From contig NC_039362.1 of assembly GCF_003573695.1 (NCBI RefSeq), positions 193,126,827 through 193,190,826 on the forward strand: a stretch of 64,000 nt of DNA. Reading direction: 5' to 3'. Origin of the DNA: Papaver somniferum. Lineage: Eukaryota; Streptophyta; Magnoliopsida; Ranunculales; Papaveraceae. The number at the start of each line of letters is the position of its first letter. The stretch's first letter is position 1. Positions 13,144 through 25,340 of this stretch are shown piece after piece. The notes beneath the pieces are model-generated. The model saw only the letters and a program-made list of their open reading frames with translations, did not search any database and was not told the origin of the DNA. Both the position numbers and the translations under genes were made by a program.

Positions 13144-16085
13144 GAGGGTCTCTATAAACTTAACGCAAACTCTGATGCAATGAATAAGATTGGTCCTTCT
13201 TATTATGTTAGTGTATTATTAAATGTTTGGCATGGTAGACTTGGACACGTAAATTATAAATCAATGCATAAACTGGCTAGCGTAGGCTGCATACTCAAAC
13301 TTAGTTTGGAAAATGTACACAAACGCAAAATTTGCGTAGAATCAAAGTTTGCTAAAAAAACCTTTTAGAAAAGATGTTCATAGAAATTCTAAACCCTTAA
13401 AATTAATTCATTCGCACCTAGTTGACATGAAATCGGTTTAAACTAGAGGTGGTAAGAAATGGTTTGCGACTTTTATAGATGATTGTATGAGATATTGTCA
13501 TACATACTTGCTTAGGGGTAAGGATGATTCCTTAAAATCCTTTAAGATGTATAAACTAGAAGCTGAAAACCAATTGAATGATACCATTAAAAAATTTAGA
13601 TCTGACTGTGGTGGGGAGTATAAAATTCATATAGGAGAATTCTGTATAGAACATGGCATAATACACGAGGTTACACCTCCTTAATTACTTACCATAGTCT
13701 AATGGTGTAGCTGAACATATAACCGTACCCTTAAGAAGATGATGAATTCCATGTTGATTAGTTCAAGATTACCAGTGAAATTGTGGGGGGAGGTCGTCCT
13801 CTCAGCTTGTTATACCCTGAATAGAGTACCCTTTAATGGATCAGACAAAACTTCATATGAATTATGGAAAGGTAGGCAACCTTCTTATGGATACTTTAGA
13901 GTGTGGGGGTGTTTGGCTAAGGTTGCCACTTCTCTTCCTAAGAGAACTAAGATATGACCCAAAATTGTTAAATGTGTCTTCATAGGGTATCCTGAACATA
14001 CTACTGCATGTAGATTTATAGTTGTGAGTTCTGATATATCTAATATTGGTATCAATACTATTGTGGAGTCTATATATGTTGTATTCTTTGAAAATATTTT
14101 TTCATTGAAAGCTGACTCTCGCAAGAGATGTGTTGATCCATTAGATACCCCTTCAACCAGTCAGACTTTATCTTTAAAGGAATATGAAGTAGAGATTGAG
14201 TATAGATGAAGTAAAATGGCTAGAACCAAAACCTCTTTTGGATATGACTTCATAACATGCCTCGCTGAGTCTGAGCTACAGACTTATAGAAAATCCATGA
14301 CATCTCTTGAAGCCCCATTCTGGAAAGAAGCTTCAATCAGCGAAATGGATTCCATCCAACAAAAACAGGCATGGGAGCTTACTAATTTACCTCATGGCAG
14401 TAAGGTCATTGTTTGTAAATGGGTCTTTAAGAGGAAACGTAGAGTAGATGAAACTGTGAAAAAATACAAGGCTAGGTTAGTAGCTAAAGGCTATAGACAA
14501 AAAGAAGGTGTGGATTTCTTTGATACTTACTCACATGTGATGAGAATTACTTCCATTGGGATGTTAATTGCTATTGCTGCCATACATAACCTAGAGATAC
14601 ATCAGATGAACGTTAAGACATACATCTTTTCTAAGTGGTGAATTAGATGAAAAAGTTTACATGGACAAACCTGAAGGTTTTGTAGTGAAAGGTTGTGAAG
14701 ACAAAGTTCGTAAACTGAACAAGTTTTTGTATGATTTGAAACAAGCACCTAAACAGTGGCACGAAAAAGTTGATCGCATGTGAGGATATCTAGTGGTTTT
14801 AAAATTAATGAATTTGACAAGTGTGCTTATAATAAACTTGTTAAAGATGTATATATGATTATATGCTTGTATGTTGATGACATGCTTATGATTAATTCTA
14901 CTAAGAGCATGATGAATGAGAACGTTGACATGAAAGACTTAGGTCCTGCAGATGTGATTTTAGGGATGTTGAATCTGTGCTTAAAAGATACAATCAGTTT
15001 GATTGTAAGCCTACTTGTATTCCGTACAATCCTTCTTGTATACTCAAGAAGAATAAGAGTAATGTAATATCACAACTTGAATACTCAAAAGTCATAGGAA
15101 GCCTGATATATACGATAAATTGTATAAGACCACACATTGCCTATAGTGTGAGTATGTTAAGTAGGTATACTAGTAATCCAGAGAAGAAGCATTGTGATGC
15201 ACTTATTAGAGTATTAAGGTACCTAAAGTACTATATGACCTTTTGTTTGAGTTATGAAAGTTACCATGTTGTCCTTGATGGATTTTGTGATGCAAATTGG
15301 ATAGCCGACTCATAGGAGTCTAAATCTACGAGTGGATATGCTTTCACTCCAGAAGGTGGGTCTATTTCTTGGAAGAGTTCCAAACAAACATGTATTTCCC
15401 GATCCACTATGGAATATGAGTCTATTGCGTTAGATAAAGCAGCAGAGAAAGCCGAGTGGTTAAAATGCTTTTTAGAAGATATTACTCTCTGGCATAGGCC
15501 AGTACCATCTATATTTATACAATGTGATACCTAAGTTGCAACAACAAGAGTTAAAACAACGTTTACAATGGGAAGTCTATACATATTCGTAGAAGACACA
15601 GTACTCTGAAACAATTATTCTCAACTGGCATAATTTTTATTGACTTTGTGAAGTCTAAGGAGAATATCGGGGACCCTTTGACGAAAAATTTGTCCAAAGA
15701 GATAATTAGTAATGCATCTATGGGAATTAAGCTCATCAAATAAACTTGCCATGATGGTTACTCAACATTGCTGACTGGAGATCCTAAGATCAAGGTTTCG
15801 AATGAGACAACTAATTTGTGGTGAGTAAAGGTAGACACTATCAGAGAATTCCATTCTCTGTCCCTTCCCTATGGTGTAGACGTGATAGTGTGACTGCATG
15901 TGAAGGACGACTTTTAAGAAGTCTTAATGAGTTCTATGGTTTCAATTTAAGATTGAAGTGGGGTGTAGCAGTAAACACTCTTGATGGAACTCACCTATCT
16001 GAATGAGGAAATGGGTCGCTTCCTATGAAAATAGAGTTGATTCTCTAAAACATTATGAGACATTGGATAAAACACCACTCACCAT
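13144..16085 (+). pseudogene. Copia-1 relic, 3' part: integrase, RT, RNase H
   Basis: Continuation of the polyprotein interrupted at 3826. In order: GAG-pre-integrase with WHGRLGHVNYKSMHKL near 13229; integrase core with RSDCGGEY (about 13600) and the LNRVPF segment (about 13825); a linker; then reverse transcriptase from about 14290 with CKWVFK, ARLVAKGYRQ and the LYVDDMLM catalytic box (about 14869-14892). RNase H follows from about 15280 to 15530, where the usual ADS motif is at 15303-15311 and is followed by a stop. At least eight stops and frameshifts break it. A typical post-RNase H tail runs to about 16085. No 3' LTR was identified, so the element is truncated or too old to resolve. 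Strongly degenerate; not functional. Confidence 0.82.
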
Positions 16086-17603
16086 TATGCGGAAAATCAG
16101 CCACTTTCAAATCTTTATGCTGCAATAAGAATTTCCATGAAATTCAAAACTCTGTCCATAATCCAGGAATCTTTTCCACATAGAGCAAATTCTGGTGGCA
16201 TGCCCGAGAAGAGTAAGGCAGATTCCTGCTTGCCGGTCATGGAAGTACAAAGTGACTAATGAAGCCTACAATCCATCCAAGCCCTGGGCACCAATATCGG
16301 GATACACGATTTGGTAAACGACAATCACATTTATATTCTAAGAAACATGGATACAAATCTCATCCAAGGGAATTGAGTAATTTAGAGCTTCATATACGCA
16401 ATATTCACCGAAATGAAGTATGTCCTTGAATGGTAAGAATTCAAATATTAGACATGACATAATAATGGAAGGCCTGAAACCTATACAAGGCTGAGAGTGT
16501 AACGAAAAGGTTGATTCTTTCTACTGGTGTCTCATGTAAGCTGATGTTTAAAATGGAAAAACAGATACATTATACAAAATGATCATACCTCAAGGTTTCC
16601 ATGGGCCATTTACACCTTGCAAATTTCCAACCATAATTACCAACAAGATCACACGTTCCGCATATAATAAATCCGTTGAATCAGCAATTCCCCCACTACA
16701 TTAGACACCAGCAGAGAAACCAATGCGACCGGACCAACTGTTATTTCCTGGACTGACCAACGGTAGGAGTCAATACTCAATCACAGAATCTATTCATCAA
16801 AACCAAAATGAACATTTCAAAATCAAACCCATCCAACACAACACCCAGCTAGACAACTTATACGGCTCACATTTGTCCTGATTATTAAAGATAATTCAGT
16901 AAGGCAGTTGAATATGCAAACATAGAGAAACAACATTGATCAAAAAGGGGTGGAGAATATTGAGCCAGTTGCAGAATTGCATTCGGATTCTTAGCAAAGA
17001 TATCTAACCACTGATATACGCTTTTAGACTCTTCCATCAAACAACGGAAAATAACTAAAGTGACCATAGTTTCTATGAGAAACAGAGATATCAACATCAA
17101 AAAACACCACAAAAATTAAGAAACCCAAAATTTCATTAGATTGCTTCCGATTTATAAGGTTTCAATTAAGTATTTAAAATAATGGCAAAAGAAAATTCGA
17201 GGAACACGGGGACTAGTTGAAGTAATGTAATGAGCCTCCCTATATTTTCACCAAAAATTGATGTCAATAAATTCCAATCTTACTATTTTCTCCAAAGTTC
17301 CACCCTGTATAAGTTGACGAGGACTGAGTAGAATGCTGAAACATAGTACAAATATGCCTGGAACAGTTTGATGAATGGGATTAAGGAGTCGCTAATCCTC
17401 CAAGTGTGACAGGAAAAAACCAACCTCAACCAACAGTTTGTTCATTGTCTTTTGATGAAGTCAACATCATCCATATTACACTTAAGATGTCTTACTAATT
17501 GTACTGCTCATTAAATCGAGTGAAGAAAGACAAAGTTGTAGAAATGACATGTGCAGGAAATTTCACACTTCACTAAAAACAAAATGAAAAAGGATCAGTT
17601 CAC
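16086..17603. other. Unassigned sequence
   Basis: AT-rich DNA beyond the last Copia-1 homology. A 75-codon open frame on the minus strand (16885-17112) is hydrophobic at its start and is not recognised. No repeats with clear ends were seen. Confidence 0.3.
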
Positions 17604-17668
17604 CTGCGCATCTCTTGCTGGTCAGTGAATTTGCTGTAAGCATACTGCATGCCCCAAGCAAGCGCCCT
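17604..17668 (-). other. Possible exon, minus strand
   Basis: On the minus strand, a pyrimidine tract plus CAG (17669 upward) precedes 65 bases that end at a GTGAAC donor. The insert is open and reads ALAWGMQYAYSKFTDQQ in one frame, which looks like real protein, but I cannot name it. It could be part of a host gene broken up by insertions, or a captured gene fragment. Confidence 0.25.
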
Positions 17669-18276
17669 CTGAAAAAAAGTTCCAAAAGAGAGAACATACC
17701 AATACCAACAAGCAATAACATATGCCAAAAAGAGTGGGAAAATCCAAAACAGATTGTAAACCAGATTCCTGACAATCCTAAAGAGACTTGATTGAGGAAA
17801 AGCAGAAAAAAACCTCTTCAGGACTCTCTACTAAACCTAATTCTGATTAGAAATCCGGAGTGAATTAGGGTTTCTTATCACACTCCCACAGTATATGTAT
17901 AAAAACAATTTCATTCAGCCTCTCAGGAAAGTGTCTGGCTTCCATCTTAACTTCTTGCACCTCATAAGAACTTACACCCAGTTTCATCTTCTTAAACTTT
18001 TTTGCTCCACATTCTGCCAAATAATATGCAGCAGCATTGGGTTTTTTATTACAGCTGTACGATTTATACTTGAACTTGATTTCATATTGCAGATTTATGA
18101 TAGCTTCAATAACTGGAGAAAGTTGCTTGAAACTTGCTTTACTCAAACACATTTGATTTCTCAAACACCTCTTGCGAGCAACAGTATCATGACAGACGCT
18201 ACTTAGCATGAGGGGAGAACTGAAAAGGAAGTTAAAGAAGTTCGTAACTTCGTGATTTGACGGACCAATAAACTTT

Positions 18277-18360
18277 GGCAAGTCCCCGTTCAGTAGCGAC
18301 CTCTAAGCCTCTCTTCATGGCAAGTCCCCGTTCAGTAGCGACCTCTAAGCCTCTCTTCAT
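18277..18360 (-). repeat. Exact 42-bp tandem duplication
   Basis: 18277-18318 and 18319-18360 are identical. Being 14 codons, the duplication keeps frame and repeats MKRGLEVATERGLA in the first helix of the RNase H-like relic. Confidence 0.95.
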
Positions 18361-18535
18361 TCCCTCCAGAAGGTAATAAAGACATGATTTTCGTTTGGAA
18401 TACCCTTAGTAAGCAACTCCAGGTTTTCTGAACTTGACATGTAATATAATTCCATATCCCCCTTCCTCTCTCCTCTTACAACAGTAACCATATATGTGAA
18501 CATTATATATCCCATCAACCTCCTGTTTTCCTTTT

Positions 18536-18662
18536 CTGGACCTAGAAGCCATCACCTGCTGCTTCTCATCCTGTCTCATGAGACTCTTTTTTTCTTTTTC
18601 TGGACCTAGAAGCCACCAACTGCTGCTGCCCATCCCTTGTCTCATGAGATTCTTCTTCATCC
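18536..18662 (-). repeat. 64-bp tandem duplication in a basic linker
   Basis: Two diverged copies (18536-18599 and 18600-18662), each starting CTGGACCTAGAAGCCA. On the minus strand each encodes a Gln/Ser/Arg/Lys segment of the form ASRSRKRK, similar to a nuclear localisation signal. The 64-bp period does not preserve the frame. Confidence 0.8.
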
Positions 18663-18840
18663 CCATGATTTCTTTTTCTTTTGAAACCAAGTACTCTATA
18701 CTGCTTTGACAGGTTGCAAACATTCCACCCGAGATCAGTTATAATCTCTTTCCTAACAATCTCTTTTTCCAATTCAACATCATCAATATTAGTGTATATT
18801 TCCAAGAGCTCACACCCTTTACTATGCAAATGATTTTAAG

Positions 18841-20829
18841 GTTGTATAAGATAATTGGTGCAGTTCATCGTGCAGTGACACTAGTTAACTGGAAGCATAC
18901 TAAATCAGAATTAAATCAGGACATTGCAAAAGAGGGATGGAGATTCTACTTCCACTAATGATAATTTCTATGAAAGACAGACAAATGCAATGTACATGCT
19001 TATCTTATAGGGTCCTATAACTGTGAATCATTTTAGTAAGAAACAAAAACCTACTAACAGTCTGTATGAACTATTTTCTATCCATGTCTGGTTTTGGGTC
19101 TGCAACAAACTTCCATATGTCGTAGGATCAAAAATCAAGATTTCACATTGAGATCCTCAGAATACAGATCAGGGTCATCAAAATCCATTATGGGTCGTGA
19201 ATCACCACACACTTGTGACGAGAATTCAAGTATTTAAGTCGTGATATTGTCACTGCAAATCGCGCTTGTCCTGAACAACCAATCAACTTAACATAAATTA
19301 ATAATACAAAAAAGATGAGGCACGTGCATTTTAACAATTTTTGCGGTTTAGTTTCTAGAGAACATGTTGATAAGAGCCCATCAGTCATCAAGGCAATAAG
19401 TACTAGAAAACACATAATTGTTAGATGGTTACACATGTTGAAGATGATTTTTTATTTTTTGCATTTTCCAGAATACTTACAGGGGAAGCAGTCTCTCCAG
19501 CACTCACTCTAGCTAGATACGTCTATCAGTTCCTCTTCGTGAGCATATAAAGATTTTACACCAGCATTGTTTCGTTTAGCTTTAGTTGTAGAAGTAATTT
19601 TCTTAGGTAACGCAAAACAATAACAGTCTAGAAGCGTGAACACAAGGCATTGTCCCTAAAACTTATGAATGTCTGTCGAACGAAAGAAATTAAGATAACA
19701 TTAAGCTAAATTTATTTGTGCCCATATGAGTTCATTTGTTTAGCAAGTTTCATCTCCTCTGGATCTGAACACTCATATCATGACAGAAGAAAGTAAGCAC
19801 TAAAGCCTTTGCCGCGGTAATAGGATCGGCGAAACCTAACCTATTACAGCATCAATGCTAACAACCTTAGATTATTTCTTTCCAGCCTTTTGTCAAACAC
19901 TTTGGTGTACAATTAATTCCGATTCACAAACAAAGCTACTTGATAACCAAAGATTAAATTTTGAACATAAAATCTCAATTATTCCTAATAACGCAATGAA
20001 ACTAGGAAAATTTTAATAAAAATACCGAGATTTACCTGAATATTTCTGCCTGGCTGCCTGCAGATGAAATTTAGTGCGAAATCTGACGAATCGTTTGATT
20101 AAGAAAGGAAGGAAAAGACTTGATGAGGCATCCAGCATAGAAACCAAACACTGCAACTGCAATCAAATTAAGGCGAAGTTTAACACTCTACATGAAAAAG
20201 AGAGCCAAAAAAATGGTTGTTCAACCGAGTCAGATCACCAGGCTGAGTTGGAACTAGGACACATCAACTCGTTATCCTTCCGCTGTCAAGAGAGAGAGGT
20301 GTTCGCTGTGCTCTGTGAAGCGAGCCTGACGCGGGGCCCTCCGCTTTAGTGATCACACAAGCCAAGCTTACGCAAGGATCGTGCAACCAACTCCCAACTT
20401 GGAACGGGCGAGTCAATAAATTGTCCGGACAAGAACCTACCGAGTGAAACAGGCTCGGTGTCCAGCCATCTTAATGTCCCCGCTTGGGTTACAAGCTCGC
20501 ACTACCGGCCTCGACGTTCACTTTGCATTTCACAGATCTAAATACTGGTATACTTCTTGTGTTTTGCTTGATGTGGGACTAAACATTCTCTCCCCTGCAT
20601 CAGCATGTGCTTTTGACAGGAGCTAGAGAATCTTATTTGGACCATTTAGTTTGCTTACACTAGTGGGCTTGAGAGGCCAACTCTGTATTTTCCATGTCAT
20701 TCCTCATATTGTCTCAAATGCCTCAAAATATTCATTAGTATATAAACTTCTTTTTTACCAAGCAAATGTGTTTATCGATTTAAAGGCAGACAAGCATAAT
20801 TCTTACTTTAAGGGTCATTGAAGCACACT
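18841..20829. other. Unassigned sequence with weak exon-like fragments
   Basis: No complete gene. On the minus strand a short open piece at 19135-19188 (ATG to TGA, reading MDFDDPDLYSEDLNVKS) looks protein-like. A 22-base segment at 20036-20057 lies between CTGCAG and GTAAAT. Both could be exon remnants. The block 20278-20570 is richer in GC and resembles an element terminus or leader, but has no clear boundary. Confidence 0.25.
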
Positions 20830-21415
20830 AGATTATATGAATTACCTCGATCAATAATAATTATTTCTTGTCATATGGGTTGTATAGTTACCAAATGGTA
20901 TGAATTACATTGAAGAGGCAATAATCATTTGTATCTCACATTTTGCATGGTTTATCAGATGATATGAACTGGAAAACAGCAATCATCTCTTCGTTAGGTA
21001 GTATGAATAACCAGTAATGCAACTATCCCTCTTACCAACGATATCTATATTATCGTGCAATCATCTCTGAATAGATGGTATGAAATGCCAAGTAGTAACC
21101 AATTCTTTTCTGAAGATATGAACAATCTCGTACAGTTGTGCTGGACCGCAAAACGGTTGCCTACGTACCCTTCTCTGTAGATCGAGGGGATCAAGCACAA
21201 CCGTAGTTCGTCAGTTTTGTTTAGATAGTATGAACTGCACAATAGTAGTAACCATCTCTTACAGTCTTACTAGATGATATGAACTACTTTGGTTAGTAAT
21301 CATCTCTTACAACAGTAAGTATAAACTGCTTAACATAACAGTAACTATCTCTAACATTATACAGTGCAGATAGTATGAACAGCTTAGCATAGCAGTAACT
21401 ATCCCTGACGTAACT
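20830..21415 (+). repeat. Degenerate array of 'GATRGTATGAACT' units
   Basis: About ten imperfect units of 40-76 bp. Each starts like ATRGTATGAACTG and most contain AGTAAYCATCTCTTAC further on. Unit starts are near 20835, 20895, 20959, 20999, 21075, 21113, 21225, 21273, 21315 and 21369. It has no coding sense. It could be an old minisatellite or the subterminal repeats of an unrecognised DNA element. Confidence 0.6.
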
Positions 21416-23417
21416 CGTCGATCACACGACCAAGAGCGTGCGACAATTCTTCATTTTAAGGCTCACCCAAGACCCTGCCGCTGAAATTTTCACAATATCC
21501 TGCATCCTATGTAATACTACGCATTTATGATTCAGGCTTAGCAATTCATTCCACTTGGCATACAGACAATTCAAAGGATATACTACTTGCCCACTTAATT
21601 TATAATGAAGCCACAAATAATTGAAGTTAACTCGCTAAAAATACTAATTTCAACTACAACTTATCAAAGCTGAACATGGACTCTCGAAATAACTCTTTAG
21701 CTTTATTTCATTTCTGCTACCCCTACAATAAAGGCACGAAAATCAATTAAGCCTGTAGATCTATCGCTTCCATAACAATTAAATTTACTACAACTACTCA
21801 TCCAACGACTGAAAATACAGAAATACGCAAGTAAAAGTCTAACCAGTAGAAACCACCAAAAATACCTTGCACCAGACCAATGTACAAAAATACTATATAT
21901 TTATTAACGGGGAGGAAACTTATTAATTCGTAAACCCTTATCCAAAATCACCATACTCCCGTACGTATCAGAACCTATATTACACTTACGATTGACATAC
22001 CACCACCATTCTAGAAGACTAGATGATTCTCTAATTACTTGTAAACAATTAGTTGAAAAGGAAGACATATTCTCAATTTCAAGGGCTACCATGTAACCGA
22101 CTTCCAAAAAGTAAGTACAAGACCTTCTTAGATCTCAGAAGGGGTGGAAAGGCATAAAAGAAGAAAGACATGACGTTATTAGATCTTGAATCCCATTCAT
22201 TTACAACAGTAAGACTTGAGCATCAAAGGAAGAAAAAACAATTTCCCTATTCTGTTAGGATACTCACATAATGCTATTTCTAATTAGAAGGCACCGTAAC
22301 AAAAGCCAAAATCTACTGTTTTCTGGCATTGTATATATAATTTGAGTCCAAATTAAAAAGCTGTGGTCGAAAGATGAACAAAGCTCGATTTCTAGAGTTT
22401 TTGGCCCCACTTAAGAGAATATAGCCCAATAAAATTTGTGGGTACCTAAATTTTATTAGTTATTTTTGCGGGTCTCCAAACCCAACTTTTATTCTCTTCC
22501 GTATTCTCTTCTCCCCAGTTCTATTCTCTTTTTCAATCCATGTTGCAGCTATGATGAGAGTGGAGGCATGTCTACCCTAAAAGTAAAACCTATTCTCCTT
22601 CGTTTTTTACAACACAAAGAAACGTCTGCAGCAACATCCAAAGGTTGATGTCTAAACCTGTTCTCTTCTCTTCCCCTATTCTTCTACTTATTTCGTTTTT
22701 GCAGCAACATCCAAAGGTTGATATATAAACCTGTTTTTATATTTATAGCTTCTTCTTATATGCTATTAGGATCTTGGGTTTATAGCACATGCGTGGAAAA
22801 AAGAGGTGCTTCATAACATGAGGGCGAGGATGAAATAGTGGTAAACCTTAAATTCTTTGTTCTATGTTTTCTCGAAACACATCATGTGGAATGGGATCAA
22901 TCAGCTAAATATATTTTTTCACGAATATTAACTCACTGACACAATTCATGATTTAGGGTTATATGATTTTGTGCTAATATTCTTCACTACATTTTAGTTA
23001 TTTTCTTCAAGGTTAAATATTTTTACCCAATACTTGATTCCTACTTTGATTCCTACTGCGATTGATGTGTAGGTACAAGCAAGTAGCAGAACGCCGGTTT
23101 GTGTGCTTCACTCATAGCAACTATTGCAGCAACCATATAAACACCCAATCCTAAAAGTCTCGAGCACCAAATGTAATTTTTTTTATGTTTTGACACGTTG
23201 CGCACCAAATGTACCTCTCTAGAAACCTGGATTTTCTTTTGATAAGTCATTGCTGCATTACGTTTATTGTTTGGTTTCAGATGCAAATGGGAACACCAAA
23301 GGTACATCGTCTCCGTGTAGCCTGTATGTCAGAAGTATCAAATGCTGGACAGAAGAAAATCCAGTCAACTATTTTTAAATACTTAAAACTCAGCTTCTAC
23401 TCTTTTTTTTTTTTTGT
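21416..23417. other. Unassigned sequence
   Basis: No gene is recognised. 22470-22700 is pyrimidine-rich and holds two near-copies of GCAGCAACATCCAAAGGTTGAT (about 22630 and 22703), which looks like a transcribed leader. 23275-23360 has an open, exon-like stretch after TTTCAG. This may belong to the DNA upstream of the Helitron 3' end at 25373. Confidence 0.25.
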
Positions 23418-23745
23418 CTCTCTTTGCAGAACTAACTGTCTATGTTCATGCGAATCACCAATCATGCCTAATCTCTGAGAAAGATATAAGGGTTGTCATA
23501 TACGAGCGAGGAGTTGATTGCTATATAGGAGTGCTCAATTGTTGATGTATATATTCGTTAGATCTTACTCTCATTTTTATATACGCTATATCTTTCATAT
23601 TTATTTACTTATTTTTTGTCTCTATGTGCAGAATTAACCGTCTATGTTCATGCCTAACATCATGGAGAAAGATATTTTGGATATCTTATACGAAAGAGGG
23701 GTTGATTGGTATATAGCAATGCTCAACTGTTAATGTACATAATTT
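23418..23745 (+). repeat. Duplicated exon-like block
   Basis: Two copies about 200 bp apart (23418-23545 and 23618-23745). Each has a T-rich tract, TCTYTNTGCAG, then AAYYGTCTATGTTCATGC... and ends ...TATATAG...TGCTCAAYTGTTRATGTA. The first copy is open after the CAG for 38 codons (starting LTVYVHANHQSC) to a TGA. The second is frameshifted. It may be a captured and duplicated terminal exon of a gene I do not recognise. Confidence 0.5.
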
Positions 23746-24559
23746 CCATAGAATCTCACTCTCATTTTGATTTTTGTAGTAGAATTCCATAACAAAATGT
23801 TCTTGCCCTTGGATTGCATAAAGGTATTGGCACTGCCTTTACATACTTACCACTTGGTATGCACTTATCGTCTAAGATGCAATGAAACTTTTACATAGAG
23901 GGTAGGGTTTAGATTATACTAATGTGGCTCTTCAGAAACTTTACACGCGGTAAATGGTGTCGTTTTGTGGTGATTTTTCACGTCGTAAAAATTTTATTTT
24001 CTTTTTCTTAATGTTAATTATGTATTACATGCTTTGGATTAATGGATCATACCCCACCAATAGTGGACCTATTCAATGTGCATATATAATATTAGAGCAT
24101 TGAGAAAGAAGCATCGTACATCTTCTTAAGAAATCATTCTCTTTTCTTGGTCGGCCATATTCATAGTCTTGCACGATTCAGGATGCAGCACTTTTAACAA
24201 GTATTGTGAAATGAACAGTAATGAATTTCATAGAGTTAATACAAGTGTTCTTCACTTTTAGTCCCTTAAATTGGTACAACTGATCTGTTCGTTTTAATAC
24301 GAAACTTTTATCAACATGGTGTGAAGCCTTTTCTTGCTCTGTCAATTATCTATGGACTTCCTGTGAAGTTTAGTCGTTGTGGTTTCCAGGGGGAACAATT
24401 GAAGTACAGATGATGAAGATCTTGGAAGCCAACACATGCTTATCCTCTCTTCAGGCGAAAGGACTTCTGAGGTGCAGAAACAATGGCAGGCTATTGAAAA
24501 GACTAGCACCGGAGGTAAATCATGTTTCTGTCCCATAGTAAGACAAGATTTTGCACTAC
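23746..24559. other. Unassigned sequence
   Basis: AT-rich sequence with short open frames only. I see no motif here. Confidence 0.3.
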
Positions 24560-24631
24560 GGATCTATGGTGCAATGGTGGTGCGTTTGACTCCATGTCAG
24601 AAGGTTACGTGTTCGATTCACGTCAGGTACC
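24560..24631 (+). pseudogene. tRNA-Trp(CCA)-like sequence, pseudogene or SINE head
   Basis: The 72 bases follow the layout of plant nuclear tRNA-Trp. The D arm is GTGC-AATGGTG-GTGC. The anticodon arm TTTGA/TCAGA holds CCA in the loop CTCCATG, where normal tRNA-Trp has CTCCAGA. The T arm is perfect: ACGTG-TTCGATT-CACGT. A- and B-box promoter positions are present. The acceptor stem has two mismatches in seven and the anticodon loop is altered at positions 37 and 38, and no T-run terminator follows directly. A functional tRNA is therefore unlikely. It could be a decayed gene or the head of a tRNA-Trp-derived SINE. Confidence 0.65.
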
Positions 24632-25340
24632 TCCACAATAAATTGGGCACTACTCAACCTACACCTTATCAGTCTCAAGATGACCCGTGGCTTCCGGGTG
24701 GAGATTGTATTTCTGAGATTAGTTCAGGGAAAACCCTGACGCATCAACCTGGTATGATTTTGCAGCAGTATATGTTAGTGGACAACCAAAATATGTTCCG
24801 CCTTTACGCATCAACTTAAGGGAGAGCATTGTGGCATTTTACTTTAACTTTAAACAATCTATAGTTGTCAATGTGTAGATGCATTTGTCGGCCTTCCTGT
24901 TATTTTTATTTGTATTCCATGTGCACCTGTAGTTTCATTCCAAAAACCATTTAGCTGTTCTTCTTTGAGCAGTTCCCAATCATTGTTGTAGGTGATGTTA
25001 GTAAATTGATGGATGTCTTAGTAATGCATCTTGACTTTGATGCAATACTGCACCTACGTACGAGTTGTGCTTATGTTATAAAGAAAGATATGAATATCCA
25101 ACACCATTTGGTGTTGGCTGAACAGATAAATGCATATAATTTACAGCAATAGGGGGAGTTTTGTCTTGAAGACTCTAAATGGATACGCGTGTATGCAACA
25201 TGCAGGTATCTGTTTATCCAATTCCAATAGTAGGTCGCCTGATCAGCCAATATATAGTTCCAATGGATAAATAGTCTCTGTTCGTTAATCTTTATGATAC
25301 CAAATTTAAGCCCTGGAATATAAGCCTCCAAAGTATAAAC
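24632..25340. other. Sequence between the tRNA-like relic and the Helitron end
   Basis: The first 190 bases stay open on the plus strand through TRNA-like DNA and beyond but match no protein I know. They could be the body of a SINE. The remainder shows nothing recognisable. Confidence 0.3.

Larger units (their letters stand above)
17865..18840 (-). pseudogene. Broken RNase H-fold (RVT_3-like) coding relic
   Basis: Read on the minus strand from 18840 to 17865 in shifting frames. It gives an acidic start (NIDDVELEKEIVRKEI), a Lys/Arg/Gln/Ser-rich linker with a duplicated 64-bp unit, then the usual elements of a plant RNase H-like domain in order. These are VDGIYNVHIYGYC with a glycine turn GGYGIIL, a helix LEGMKRGLEVATERGLA (duplicated), KVYWSVKSRSYEL, a helix around LSPVIEAIINLQYEIKFKY, and PNAAAYYLAECG. 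The last 138 codons (17865-18281) form one open frame with no ATG at its head. A stop after FRKPGVAY and at least two frameshifts make it non-functional. It may be a LINE-derived or domesticated RNase H fragment. The assignment rests on motif order only. Confidence 0.4.

Noticed and set aside
24560..24631. A working tRNA-Trp gene.
   Set aside because: Two acceptor-stem mismatches and an altered anticodon loop make a functional tRNA unlikely.
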